Shown piece after piece: positions 32,704 to 41,611 of a stretch of 64,000 bases of DNA. Numbering within the stretch: position 1 is the first letter of the stretch; each line of letters starts with the position of its first letter. The position numbers were made by a program, and so were the translations under genes. The notes beneath the pieces are model-generated. The model worked only from the letters and a program-made list of their open reading frames with translations, searched no databases and was not told the origin of the DNA. The stretch comes from Tistlia sp040905785 (GTDB lineage: Bacteria > Pseudomonadota > Alphaproteobacteria > Kiloniellales > DSM-21159), in the NCBI RefSeq assembly GCF_040905785.1, contig NZ_JBBDQW010000088.1, forward strand, positions 8,252 to 72,251, given 5' to 3'.

Positions 32704-33900
32704 ATGCTAGATAGCCTCGGCGCAGCGCACCCGCCTGCGCGCGCCTGCCCAGCCGGCGGCGTCGTGCGGCGCTCGCAACGCAAGCGGCGTCCGGTGCCGG
32801 CCTGTCCGCTTGCTCGAGATCTGATCAAGGTTCGTAGAGACTTGCCGTCCCTCGTCGATTCGCCTGCCGATCGTCCCGAAGGGGCGCCCGGCGTCTTCAT
32901 CGTCGGCGCCGGTGGCATCGGCTGCGCTCTGGGGTACGCTCTGCTCGCCAGCGGTCTCCAGGTAACCTTCGTCGAGATCGAGGAGCGCAAGATCGACTGG
33001 GGCAACCGCCACGGCGTCCAGGTCGACCGGCGGCCGGCGCTGCCCGCCTCCTTCGTCCCCTTCGAGACCTGGCGGGTTCCCGAGGGCGCCGTGGTCCTGC
33101 TGTGCACCAAGTGCTTCGACAACGCCGTCGTCCTCGACCGCCTGCCGACGTCGGTGATCCTGATGCCGATCCAGAACGGCTTCGATCCGGCGCTGCTGCC
33201 GCGCAGCTCGCTCGAGGGCATCTCCTCCTTCGTCTCGGAGTGCCTGCCCGATCGCCCTCATACCCGCATCACCCGGCGCGGCGACCTCCATGTCGGCCGC
33301 TGGGACGCCAACGCGGGCGTCGGGATTCCCTCTGCCGTCGAGCCCTTGATCCGCGCTTGGGAGCGTTTCGACGCCTTTCGGGTCAAGCGGGTCGCGGACG
33401 TGCTGCCCTACAAGTACTCCAAGCTCCTGTACAACGCGGCGATCAGCCCCCTGGCGGCCGTGGCGGGGCTCGACAACAGCCAGCTCCTGACAATCCCCGA
33501 GGCGCGCCGGCTGTTCTTCCGTATCCTCCGGGAGAACTACGAGATCCTGAAGGCCGCCGGCGTGCCCCTCGGCGTCGTCGGGCCGTTTCATCCCGACACG
33601 GTCTACAGGATCCTGAAGCTGCCGGTGATCGCCTGGCTGATGGCCTGGCCCTTCTCGCTCTCCCTGCGCAACACCTATTGCTCGATGTCGGGTGAGATTC
33701 CGAAGGGCCGCACCGAGATCGACTTTTTCAACGGTCACCTGCTGAGACTGGCGCAAAGCCAGGAGGCCCGCCTGAACCGGCTCTGCGTCGAGCAGGTGAC
33801 GCGCATGTCCGCGGAGCGGGCGACCCCGGACCGGCGCTGGCTGAGGCAGCTGCTCGACGAGCCCCGGGACAAGACTGCCCCTGCCCCTCGTTCCGGCTGA
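32704..33900 (+). CDS. Ketopantoate reductase (ApbA/PanE)-like dehydrogenase
   Basis: NAD(P)-binding protein of the 2-dehydropantoate 2-reductase superfamily. The Rossmann motif VFIVGAGGIGCALG lies about 62 residues from the first ATG, an unusually long N-terminal extension, so the true start may be a later TTG or other codon. KCFD-NAVVLDRL and LMPIQNGFDPALL match the family's lid and N-domain; YKYSKLLYNAAISPLAAVAG holds the catalytic Lys region. It is the first of three same-strand genes with an SDR epimerase and a CDP-alcohol phosphotransferase, which argues against a role in pantothenate synthesis. The substrate is unknown. Confidence 0.75.
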   Translation: MLDSLGAAHPPARACPAGGVVRRSQRKRRPVPACPLARDLIKVRRDLPSLVDSPADRPEGAPGVFIVGAGGIGCALGYALLASGLQVTFVEIEERKIDWGNRHGVQVDRRPALPASFVPFETWRVPEGAVVLLCTKCFDNAVVLDRLPTSVILMPIQNGFDPALLPRSSLEGISSFVSECLPDRPHTRITRRGDLHVGRWDANAGVGIPSAVEPLIRAWERFDAFRVKRVADVLPYKYSKLLYNAAISPLAAVAGLDNSQLLTIPEARRLFFRILRENYEILKAAGVPLGVVGPFHPDTVYRILKLPVIAWLMAWPFSLSLRNTYCSMSGEIPKGRTEIDFFNGHLLRLAQSQEARLNRLCVEQVTRMSAERATPDRRWLRQLLDEPRDKTAPAPRSG

Positions 33901-33978
33901 GGTGTCCCGCATGGAACCACTCCGCGGTGCAGGGCGCGCCGGGCTGCCCGATGGACAGCCCTTGCGAAGGCAGGCCCG

Positions 33979-34998
33979 ATGAGCGAACCCGGACGCATTC
34001 TGGTCACCGGCGGCGCGGGCTTCATCGGGAGCCATCTGGTCGAGCTTCTGCTCGCCGAGGGGCGCTCGGTGCGCGTCATGGAAAGGCCGGGTGCCCCCGT
34101 CTCGCACCTGCCCGGGGAGCGGATCGAGATCGCTTTCGCCGACCTGCGAGAGGCGGCGGCGGTCAGGGAGGCCGCCGCGGGCTGCGAGGTCGTCCTGCAT
34201 CTGGCCGCCAATCCAAACCTCTGGTCCGCCGATCCGGACGAGTTCGAGGAGGTGAACCACCAGGGCACCCGGCGCGTCCTGGCCGCCGCGCGCGCGGCCG
34301 GGGCACGCCGCCTGGTTCACGTGTCGACGGAATCGATCCTGTCCCCGCCGGGCTATCGGGGCGCGATCACGGAGGAGACCGAGGCCAGGCTCGCCGACAT
34401 GATCGGCGACTACTGCCGCAGCAAGTGGCTGGCCGAGCAGGCGGCCCGGGAAGCCGCGCAGGCCGGCGATCCCGTGGTCATCGTCAGGCCCAGCGTCCCG
34501 GTCGGGCCAGGCGATCGCGGCATGGGACCCTTCTCGCGCATGGTCCGCGATTTCTCCAAGGGCCGCATCAAGGCCTACCTGCGCGGCAACGTGAACCTGA
34601 TCGACGTCCGCGACGTCGCCTCGGGGATCTGGGTCGCCGCGCAGCGCGGGGCGCCCGGACGCCCCTACCTGCTGGTCAACGAGAACTGGACGATCGTCGA
34701 GGTCATGCGCTTCCTGTCGGAGCTGACCGGCCGGCCGGCGCCTCGCTGGCCGGTGCCCTACGGCGCGGCACTGCTCTTCGCCTACCTCGAGGAGGGGTTC
34801 CATGAACGCCTTGGCACCAACCGCGTGCCGATGGCGACCGTGACCGGGGTCAAGCTCACCCGGCGCTCGTTCCAATTCGACGGCAGGCAGTCGGCGGCCG
34901 CCCTCGGACTGGGTCCGCTGCGCGACTGCCGGGGATCGATCGCCGAGCTCGTCGACTACCTGCGCGCCGCAGGACAGATTCCGGCCAGCGAGTCATGA
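33979..34998 (+). CDS. NAD-dependent epimerase/dehydratase (extended SDR)
   Basis: 339 residues with TGGAGFIGSH (11-20), a VLHLAANPN strand, HVSTESILS and the catalytic YCRSK (Tyr-x3-Lys near residue 152). It resembles dihydroflavonol reductase / hopanoid-associated epimerase-type extended SDRs (HpnA-like) more than UDP-galactose epimerases. Only seven bases separate its stop from the next gene. Together with its neighbours it suggests modification of a lipid or cyclitol precursor; this is inference. Confidence 0.85.
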   Translation: MSEPGRILVTGGAGFIGSHLVELLLAEGRSVRVMERPGAPVSHLPGERIEIAFADLREAAAVREAAAGCEVVLHLAANPNLWSADPDEFEEVNHQGTRRVLAAARAAGARRLVHVSTESILSPPGYRGAITEETEARLADMIGDYCRSKWLAEQAAREAAQAGDPVVIVRPSVPVGPGDRGMGPFSRMVRDFSKGRIKAYLRGNVNLIDVRDVASGIWVAAQRGAPGRPYLLVNENWTIVEVMRFLSELTGRPAPRWPVPYGAALLFAYLEEGFHERLGTNRVPMATVTGVKLTRRSFQFDGRQSAAALGLGPLRDCRGSIAELVDYLRAAGQIPASES

Positions 34999-35005
34999 AT
35001 TCGGC

Positions 35006-36199
35006 ATGAAGAGCGGCACAACTCTCGTGATCCTCCCCGGCGATGCCGGCGGCGCCCCCGGCATCGGTCCGGAGCTCGAGCTGCTCGGGCTTCCCCTGGT
35101 CCGGCGCAACGTTCTCTCCGCGGCGCGGGCCGGAATCGAGCGGGTCGTCGTCGTGACGGGCACCCCGGAGGCCCTGGCCGTCCCCCTCGAAGGCACCCTC
35201 GCGGCGCTACGGACACCCGAGGAGTTCAGCCTGCCGGAGGGACGCGTCATCCTGCTCGCGGGCCACGTGCTGGCCGACTCCGCCTGGCTGCGCGGCCTTT
35301 GCACCCGACCTCTGGCCCGAGGCGCGATCCTCCTCGACGAGGGCCCGGCGGCGCTGCTCGAGGGAACGGACCTGCCGGCCCGGCTGCTGGCGCGAGACTG
35401 CTGGCGGCCGGGCGAGGGCGCTTTCGCTGCGCTCGGCGAAGCCCGCACGGGGACCCTCGACCCAGAGCCGACGGGCCGGTTCGTACTGCAGAGGTCGACC
35501 GACCTCGAGCCCGCACGGAAGTGGCTGCTCGAGCGCCTGATCAAGAGCGGCGACTCGGCGCTGACCCGCCGCGTGTCCCGGCCGATCTCGCTGGCCATCT
35601 CCCGGCGCCTGGCGCCGACGCGGATCACGCCGAACCAGGTCACGGTGGTGAGCATCCTGATCGGCCTCGCGGGTACGCCCTTCTTCCTCTCGCTGTCGCC
35701 CTTCTGGCAGACGGCCGGAGCGCTCCTGCTCCTCGTCCACAATATCGTCGACGGCTGCGACGGCGAGCTTGCCCGACTGAAGTTCCAGTCTTCGCATCGC
35801 GGCATGATCCTGGATCTGTGGGGTGACAACCTCGTGCACGCGGCGCTTTTCTCCTGCATGGGACTGGGCTGGAGCCTCGGTATCGAGGCCGTCTGGCCGC
35901 TTGGGCTGGCGGTCCTGGCTGTGGCGGGAACCCTGGTGACGGCCTGGCTGGTCTACCGGCAGACGCTGCGCACGACGCTGGCCGGGACGGCCCCGCAGTT
36001 CTCCTCGGTGGCGCAGGACAGGGAAACGCGGCTGGCACGCTTCATGAGTGCCCTGGGCAACCGGGATTTCCTCTACGGGATCTTCCTGCTTTCCCTGTTC
36101 GGCAAGGCGCACTGGCTGCTCCCCCTGGTGGCCGCCGGCAGCCCGCTGTTCGCCCTGGGCCTCGTCGTCCTCTCCAGGCGGTCGGCGCCGACGGCCTGA
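35006..36199 (+). CDS. Bifunctional nucleotidyltransferase-like / CDP-alcohol phosphotransferase
   Basis: 397-residue membrane protein. Residues 1 to about 165 fold like a nucleotidyltransferase (parallel-strand segments LVILPGDAGG, ERVVVVTGTPEA, GRVILLAGHVLAD), but the GxGxR...PK nucleotide-binding signature is not evident. From about residue 185 there is a CDP-alcohol phosphatidyltransferase domain with the full motif D-x2-DG-x2-AR-x8-G-x3-D-x3-D in VDGCDGELAR...GMILDLWGD near residue 250, and about six membrane segments. The architecture resembles bifunctional CTP:inositol-1-phosphate cytidylyltransferase / di-inositol-phosphate-phosphate synthases. The N-domain may be catalytically altered. 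Confidence 0.85.
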   Translation: MKSGTTLVILPGDAGGAPGIGPELELLGLPLVRRNVLSAARAGIERVVVVTGTPEALAVPLEGTLAALRTPEEFSLPEGRVILLAGHVLADSAWLRGLCTRPLARGAILLDEGPAALLEGTDLPARLLARDCWRPGEGAFAALGEARTGTLDPEPTGRFVLQRSTDLEPARKWLLERLIKSGDSALTRRVSRPISLAISRRLAPTRITPNQVTVVSILIGLAGTPFFLSLSPFWQTAGALLLLVHNIVDGCDGELARLKFQSSHRGMILDLWGDNLVHAALFSCMGLGWSLGIEAVWPLGLAVLAVAGTLVTAWLVYRQTLRTTLAGTAPQFSSVAQDRETRLARFMSALGNRDFLYGIFLLSLFGKAHWLLPLVAAGSPLFALGLVVLSRRSAPTA

Positions 36200-36220
36200 G
36201 GCTGTGTTCTGGCCAAGGCC

Positions 36221-37111
36221 TCAGTAATTGCGGGCCTTCTGCACCAGGAAGTCGATCACCGCGCGCACGGCGGGAAGCTGGCCGCGCTTATGCGGCGTCA
36301 GGATCGTCGAGATCACGCTGCCGGCGGTCCAGGCGGGCAGCACCGCCACCAGCCGCCCCTCTCGGATCGCCTGCGCGGAGATCGATTCCGGCAGGCAGAC
36401 GATGCCAAGACCGGCCTCGGCCGCCCTCATCAGCGGCAGCGATTCGTCGGCATGGAGCCGCGGCTGCGGCGCCGCTTCCACCGTGCGACCGCCTGCGTCG
36501 CTCAATCGCCAGACCCTCACCGCGGGATTGGTCATCAAGCCGTCGTGGTGGCTCAGCGCTTCCGGCGTCGCCGGCTCTCCGCGCAGGGCGAGGTAGGAGG
36601 GCGCGGCAACCAGCGTGATCCGCTCCTCGCCCATGCGCCGCTGCACGAGGTCGGAATCCGGCAACGGCGCGAAGTGATCCCGTATCGCGATATCGAAGCC
36701 CTCCTGCACCAGATCGACGAAGCGGTCCGTGACATGCAGCTGGATCCGCAGCTTCGGGTACTGGCGTGCGAGGATCGGCAAGCGATCCGCCAGCCGGAAC
36801 TGGGCGCTCGGAACGGAGGCCGTGATCCGCACGATGCCGCTGGGCTCCGCCAGGCGCTGAAGCACGACGGACTCCACCGCTTCCGCCTCGATCAGCGCGG
36901 CGCGGGCATGATCGCAGACGTCCCGCCCCAGCTCGGTGAGCGCGAAGCTGCGGGAGGTGCGGTGGATCAGCTGCGCCCCGAGCGCCGCTTCCAGGGCGGC
37001 GACCCGCTTGCTGACCGTCGACTTGGGGCAGCCGAGACGCCGGCCGGCGGCGGCGAAGCCGCCGCTCTCGACGGCCTGGACGAAGAAGCGGAGGTCGTTG
37101 AGGTTCAGCAT
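36221..37111 (-). CDS. LysR-family transcriptional regulator
   Basis: 296-residue LTTR with HTH GGFAAAGRRLGCPKSTVSKR (residues 17-36) and the effector domain of the AaeR/DmlR-like branch (VRITASVPSAQFRL, HADESLPLMRAAEAGLGIV). It is divergent from the GST gene with a 98-base shared promoter region, the classic arrangement for an LTTR and its target, so it probably regulates the transferase. Confidence 0.9.
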   Translation of the reverse strand: MLNLNDLRFFVQAVESGGFAAAGRRLGCPKSTVSKRVAALEAALGAQLIHRTSRSFALTELGRDVCDHARAALIEAEAVESVVLQRLAEPSGIVRITASVPSAQFRLADRLPILARQYPKLRIQLHVTDRFVDLVQEGFDIAIRDHFAPLPDSDLVQRRMGEERITLVAAPSYLALRGEPATPEALSHHDGLMTNPAVRVWRLSDAGGRTVEAAPQPRLHADESLPLMRAAEAGLGIVCLPESISAQAIREGRLVAVLPAWTAGSVISTILTPHKRGQLPAVRAVIDFLVQKARNY

Positions 37112-37209
37112 CGAAGGTCTGCAGATGTGGACATAGGGTTCACCAATGCCGGTCTACAGGCTGAACGTCCACGTTTGTATATCCATCGCATCGACGATGG
37201 AGGAACCAC

Positions 37210-37941
37210 ATGATCCCGATATCCGAACCCATCCTTACGTCCGGCTTTCCGCTCGGCAGCTCGGCCGGGCTCGTCGCCGCCTTCGAATGGCTCGGCCAGC
37301 CCTATCGCCTGACTCGCGTGGACATGCTCGGGGAGATGCGCACCGAGGCCTACAAGCGCCTGAACGGGCGGGTGGAAACCCCGGTGCTGCTGACCGGGGA
37401 AGGCCACGTCCTGACCGAGACGATGGCGATCGCCTTGTGGCTGGAGACACGGGATTCCGAGCGTCGCGTCAGCTTCGCGCCCGGCACGCCGGAGTCGGAC
37501 CGGATGCATCAGTACCTCGCCTTCCTCAATACCGGTTTCACCGCCGCCTTCGATCCGCTGTGGGTCGCACTGGAAGCGGAAGACGCGACCGCGGGCGAGC
37601 GCGAGACCCTGCGCAAGTTCGGCCGCAGCTTCGTCGCGGAGCGTCACGAGCAGCTCGAGGCGATGATCGGCGATGGCGCCTATCTCCTCGGCGACAGGCC
37701 GACGCTGGCGGATGCGGTGTTCGCGGGGGTGGCGCGCTGGGCCGACTTCCACGAGGCGATCGCACCGCGCGACTACCCGCGCCTCCAGGCGCTGCGCCGG
37801 CGCCTCGAGGCCGATCCCGCCTTTCGCTTCGCCTTGGCTATCGAGGACGGCGAGACGGCGAGGGGCAGCGGCGCAATGAAGGGGCTCGTTCCCCTCGCGG
37901 ACGTGCTGCGCCAGGCAGGTATCGAGGCGGCGGCGGCTTGA
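37210..37941 (+). CDS. Glutathione S-transferase-family protein
   Basis: 243 residues. The N-terminal thioredoxin-like domain has GSSAGLVAAFEWLG in place of the catalytic Ser/Cys helix and VETPVLLTGEGHVLTETMAIALWL, with the cis-Pro and Glu-Thr(Ser) glutathione-binding pair. The C-terminal helical domain has the LLGDRPTLADAVFAG motif. GGAGGAACCAC precedes the ATG. It is divergent from the LysR gene. A detoxification or isomerase role is likely. Confidence 0.87.
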   Translation: MIPISEPILTSGFPLGSSAGLVAAFEWLGQPYRLTRVDMLGEMRTEAYKRLNGRVETPVLLTGEGHVLTETMAIALWLETRDSERRVSFAPGTPESDRMHQYLAFLNTGFTAAFDPLWVALEAEDATAGERETLRKFGRSFVAERHEQLEAMIGDGAYLLGDRPTLADAVFAGVARWADFHEAIAPRDYPRLQALRRRLEADPAFRFALAIEDGETARGSGAMKGLVPLADVLRQAGIEAAAA

Positions 37942-38272
37942 GATGCAAGAAGAGGCTAGCGCGTCATTGGTGGGTGGCGTGCGAAACCCTTTTCCTGGCG
38001 CGAGAATGGCGGGCAGAGAACAATGAAACGGAGAACTACACCTTCGCCAAAGCCCTCTGAATCATTCCTGGATGCCGTTCGGTCCCGGTTTGACGGTTGC
38101 GTCCACAACACAGCGGGATTGGCACCTTCTTCCATCATTCCCCACTGCGCTATCCTCTAAGTCTCGCTCATGATAATGAGTTGCTCGACAAGGCGGAGGC
38201 GCGGTTCATCTTTGACTCGGTGTGCGCGGTGCTCCGCTTTGTCAAAAGCATCGATACCGTTCGATTCGATAA
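37942..38272. other. Gene-free junction at the left side of the accessory region
   Basis: This stretch has visibly lower GC than the flanking DNA and no complete gene. The plus strand contains short codon-like remnants: one ends ...ENNETENYTFAKAL with a stop near 38060, and another reads KAEARFIFDSVCAVLRFVK from about 38190 and stops at 38274-38276. They look like decayed gene ends and I cannot name them. The region marks the transition from the core-like GST gene to the recombinase cassette. Confidence 0.5.
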
Positions 38273-38638
38273 CTGAGGGTCCCACCCAACAACAGCCGCG
38301 GCTACCTCGAGCTGAGGCTCGGCTACCGGATCCAGGAACTCACCCTCGGCGGGCTTTCGCGCGAGACGCGGCGAACGCTGGATCTGCTGGCCGACGAGAT
38401 CGAGGGCCAAATCGGGCGCAAGTCGATCATCGCGGATTCCCGCAACCCGGTCGTCGGAACACGGCTCATCCGCGAATGGGACGGGATGGAGCACACCGTC
38501 ACCGTGATGAAGGACGGCTTCGACTTGCAGGGGCAGAAGTTCAAGTCGCTATCGGCGGCGGCGCGGGCGATCACCGGCACACAATGGAACGGCTACGGCT
38601 TCTTCGGACTGCGCGAAGCCCGGAGGGACGACCGATGA
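38273..38638 (+). pseudogene. DUF2924-family protein, 5'-truncated
   Basis: The frame 38273-38638 encodes the conserved DUF2924 C-terminal core: YLELRLGYRIQELTLGGLS, GTRLIREWDG, VTVMKDGFDLQGQKFKSLS and ITGTQWNGYGFFGLR. An in-frame TAA at 38270 closes the frame upstream and no start codon precedes the conserved part, so the N-terminal portion is lost. Genes of this family regularly precede large serine recombinases; here the stop overlaps the recombinase ATG (ATGA), so the original coupling is preserved. The break near 38280 is probably a deletion or recombination junction. Confidence 0.8.
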
Positions 38639-39954
38639 GCCGCTCTCAGGAAACCGTCGCGATTCTGCCGCGCCGCCAGCGCTGCGCCATCTACACCCGC
38701 AAGTCGAGCGAGGAAGGGCTCGACATGGAGTTCAACAGCCTCGACGCCCAACGCGAGGCTTGCGAAGCCTACGTGGCGAGCCAAAAGGCGGAAGGCTGGG
38801 CGGCCATTCGCGAGCCCTACGATGATGGTGGCTTCTCCGGTGGCACGCTGGAACGCCCCGGCCTGAAGCGCCTGATCCAGGACGTCGAGGCCGGCCTGAT
38901 CGACGTGATCGTGGTCTACAAGATCGACCGGCTTTCGCGCTCCCTCATGGACTTCGCCAAGCTGGTCGAAATCTTCGACCACAATCAGGTGACCTTCGTT
39001 TCGGTCACGCAGTCGTTCAACACCACGACGTCGATGGGCCGGCTGACGCTGAACATTCTCCTCAGCTTCGCTCAGTTCGAACGGGAGGTGATTGGCGAGC
39101 GTATCCGCGACAAGGTCGCCGCCTCGCGCAAGCGCGGCATGTGGATGGGCGGCTACGTTCCGCTGGGCTACGACGTGCGCGAGCGCAAGCTGGTGATCAA
39201 TGAGGGCGAGGCCGCGACGGTAAGGATGATCTTCGAGCGGTTCGTGCGGCTGGGCTCCGCGACGACGCTGGCGAAAGCGCTGGCGGCCGAAGGCGTACTG
39301 AACAAGCGAAGCAAGCTGATCGACAAAGGCTTCCTCTACAAGCTCATCAACAACCGGGTCTATCTGGGCGATGCCGTCCACAAGGGCACGGCCTATCCCG
39401 GCGAGCACGAGGCCATCATCGATCAGGCTCTCTGGGACAAGGTGCACAGCATTCTGCAGGAGAGCCCACGCCTGCGGGCGAAGAACACGCGCCGCCAGAC
39501 GCCGGCCCTGCTGAAAGGGATCATCTTCACCGAGACGGGAGCCGCGATGACGCCGACGGCGACGAAGAAGGGCACGCGTCTCTATCGCTACTACGCGTGG
39601 ATGGATCTGATCAGGAACCGCCCGACCGGCAACGCCACCGGTCCGCTGCGCTTGCCCGCCGGGATGGTCGAGGACGCCCTCGTCGGGGAGATCCGTCGCA
39701 TGATCCGGGCTCCCGAGATCGCGGCGCGAACGATCAAGGCCCTTCGGGACAAGAGCTCGAACGTCGACGAGCAGGCGGTCGTCACGGCGCTCGGCGAGTT
39801 CGATCAGCTCTGGGCGGCGCTCTATCCTGCGGAGCAGACCCGCATTGTCCAGCTTCTGGTCGAGCGTGTGACCGTCGGCGAGAACGGCATCGCGGTTGAC
39901 CTCCGTCAGGAGGGGCTGGGCTCGGTCCTGCGGGACATGATGGCGCCCCGCTAG
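38635..39954 (+). CDS. Large serine recombinase (resolvase/invertase N-domain plus recombinase domain)
   Basis: 439-residue site-specific recombinase. The catalytic domain begins CAIYTRKSSEEG with nucleophile Ser24 and continues with EPYDDGGFSGGTLERPGL, VYKIDRLSRS and LTLNILLSFAQFERE. The recombinase domain has MWMGGYVPLGYDVRERKL and a short zinc-ribbon-like segment at LLKGIIFTETGAAMT in which the usual cysteines are missing. Length matches the family from DUF2924-linked cassettes. Its TAG stop lies within the CTAG target of the IS481 insertion, but the stop is native, because removing the element leaves it in place next to a ribosome binding site for the following gene. Confidence 0.93.
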   Translation: MSRSQETVAILPRRQRCAIYTRKSSEEGLDMEFNSLDAQREACEAYVASQKAEGWAAIREPYDDGGFSGGTLERPGLKRLIQDVEAGLIDVIVVYKIDRLSRSLMDFAKLVEIFDHNQVTFVSVTQSFNTTTSMGRLTLNILLSFAQFEREVIGERIRDKVAASRKRGMWMGGYVPLGYDVRERKLVINEGEAATVRMIFERFVRLGSATTLAKALAAEGVLNKRSKLIDKGFLYKLINNRVYLGDAVHKGTAYPGEHEAIIDQALWDKVHSILQESPRLRAKNTRRQTPALLKGIIFTETGAAMTPTATKKGTRLYRYYAWMDLIRNRPTGNATGPLRLPAGMVEDALVGEIRRMIRAPEIAARTIKALRDKSSNVDEQAVVTALGEFDQLWAALYPAEQTRIVQLLVERVTVGENGIAVDLRQEGLGSVLRDMMAPR

Positions 39955-40940
39955 ATGTATAGTCCCGGCATGTGATGGACCGGATTGATCCTGAACCGGC
40001 CGGGCTGCTCGGTCCACAGTTTGCAGATTGCCTCATACGGTGTAAGCCCGCTTAGGGTCTTGAGGCGCTTGGCAAAGTTGTAGGCGTTGAGGAAGTCAGC
40101 CAAGTGGGCCCGTAGCCGATCGTGGCTGTCATAGTAATAGCGACGGACCGTTGCCTCTTTGATCGTGCGGTTCATGCGCTCGACCTGGCCGTTGGTCCAG
40201 GGATGGTTCGGTTTGGTCAGGCGGTGATCGATGCCGGCCTTGGCGCAGGCAAACTCGAAGGCGTGAGCCCGAAACAGCTCGCCTTCGGCGATGGCGTCTT
40301 TGATCTCCGCGACTGCGGAGCGCTCGTTCCCCGGCGTGGTGAAGTGGGTACCGTTGTCGGTCAGGACGGTGTGGATCTTGTAGGGGACTGTCGCGATCAG
40401 GCGGCGCAGGAAGTCGGCAGCGCTACGCCGCGTGGCCTGTTCGTGCAGCTCGGCAAAAGCGAATTTGCTGACCCGATCGATGGCGACGAACATGTAGAGC
40501 TTGCCATCCTCGGTTCGTACCTCGGCGATGTCGATGTGGACGTAGCCGATGGGATAGTCCTTGAACCGCTTCTTCGGCTTGTCGCCTTCGACGCTTGGCA
40601 GACGGCTGACGCCGTGGCGCTGGAACAGCCGATGCAAGCTGGAGCGGGTTAGATGCGGGATCGTCGCCTGAAGGGCGTAGAGACAGTCGTCGAGCGGCAG
40701 CAGGGTGTGCTTGCGGAAGGCGACGATGAGCGCCTCCTCCTCGGCTGACAGCACCGTCGAGCGCCGCTCCTTCGGTCCCATCGACGCATCTTCGACAGAA
40801 CGGCGCTTGCGCCATTTCCGAACCGTCTTCGAGTTGATGCCGTAGCGCTGGCTCAGTTCCTGGACCGAAGCTTCCGATCGCTGTATTGCCGCTCGGACGG
40901 CGTGAGTGGTCGTGGCGCAGCCGTGCAGTACTTGTCCCAT
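39951..40940 (-). CDS. IS481-family transposase (DDE integrase fold)
   Basis: 329 residues. The N-terminal HTH region is SVQELSQRYGINSKTVRKWRK and the catalytic core is DDE: Asp in HIDIAEVR, Asp in VLTDNGTHF and Glu in NGQVERMNRTIKEA. The frame is intact, so the element may be active. The stop codon (TAG, complement of 39951-39953) lies outside the element, in the target CTAG, so the element depends on its target for translation termination. Confidence 0.93.
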   Translation of the reverse strand: MGQVLHGCATTTHAVRAAIQRSEASVQELSQRYGINSKTVRKWRKRRSVEDASMGPKERRSTVLSAEEEALIVAFRKHTLLPLDDCLYALQATIPHLTRSSLHRLFQRHGVSRLPSVEGDKPKKRFKDYPIGYVHIDIAEVRTEDGKLYMFVAIDRVSKFAFAELHEQATRRSAADFLRRLIATVPYKIHTVLTDNGTHFTTPGNERSAVAEIKDAIAEGELFRAHAFEFACAKAGIDHRLTKPNHPWTNGQVERMNRTIKEATVRRYYYDSHDRLRAHLADFLNAYNFAKRLKTLSGLTPYEAICKLWTEQPGRFRINPVHHMPGLYI

Positions 40941-40996
40941 AGTGCATCCTTGTTGACGGTCGCTGAAAGCGTACCATCACACCACGGGACTAAACA
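39956..40996 (-). mobile_element. IS481-family insertion sequence, complete, 1041 bp
   Basis: Terminal inverted repeats are visible: the left end begins TGTATAGTCCCG at 39956 and the right end, read inward, begins TGTTTAGTCCCG at 40996. They match at 19 of the first 23 positions and both continue to TGTGATGG. It carries one DDE transposase gene. Flanking hexamers GCTAGA (39950-39955) and TCTAGA (40997-41002) fit the NCTAGN target duplication reported for IS481. It sits exactly between the recombinase stop and the ribosome binding site of the HTH gene. Confidence 0.9.
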
Positions 40997-41015
40997 TCTA
41001 GAGGGAGGCCTGCGC

Positions 41016-41438
41016 ATGAACGCCACGCCGGACACCATCCGCGTGGTCATTCCGCTGACGATCCGCAAGCGCAACGGGCGGCCGAAGATCCTGCCGCCCG
41101 ACGATGTAGACGCGCGAAACGGCCGGGCGCAGGATCCCCATGTGCTGCGCGCCATCGCCCGAGCGTGGAGCTGGCGGCGGCAGCTGGAAGCCGGCGTCGC
41201 TTCCACCATCGAGGACATCGCCGTAGCCGAGAAGGTCTCCGACCGGTTCGTGGGACGGATGATCCGGTTGGCGTATCTGTCCCCGAGCGTCCTTGAGACT
41301 CTCGTCATCACCCGTAAGCCGCCCGCCATATCGATCAATGACCTGATGGCGGTGGCAGAGTTGCCGTGGGAGGAGCAGATAGATGCCGTTTTTAGCTTAG
41401 CAGTCATTGGTCGGCCGCGAGTGCCGCTAGTGATCTGA
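41016..41438 (+). CDS. Helix-turn-helix protein of the recombinase cassette
   Basis: 140-residue protein beginning MNATPDTIRVVIPLTIRK and containing an HTH-like segment TIEDIAVAEKVSDRFVGRMI followed by RLAYLSPSVLETL. Small proteins of this type commonly follow DUF2924-linked serine recombinases and may act as the recombination directionality or DNA-binding partner. GAGGGAGG lies 11 bases before the ATG at 41016. The IS481 insertion now separates it from the recombinase gene and probably cuts the original transcript. Confidence 0.75.
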   Translation: MNATPDTIRVVIPLTIRKRNGRPKILPPDDVDARNGRAQDPHVLRAIARAWSWRRQLEAGVASTIEDIAVAEKVSDRFVGRMIRLAYLSPSVLETLVITRKPPAISINDLMAVAELPWEEQIDAVFSLAVIGRPRVPLVI

Positions 41439-41611
41439 ATCCGACGCTTCGAACCCGCACCTGCAATCCGCGACGAGCACGGTGCGTACGACCGCAATGC
41501 GGATGAAGCTCCATTTCACCGCGCTCGCACCAACGGTCGCTTTCTGCGCCTTGCGCCTGCTGCGAACAGCAGCCTCGGCCAGCATCGGTCGTTGGCGCAG
41601 ACGGCCGCCGG

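Noticed and set aside
37942..38160. Copy of the tRNA-Ser 3' end as the left attachment site of the accessory region
   Set aside because: I looked for the tRNA tail sequence here and found no match.
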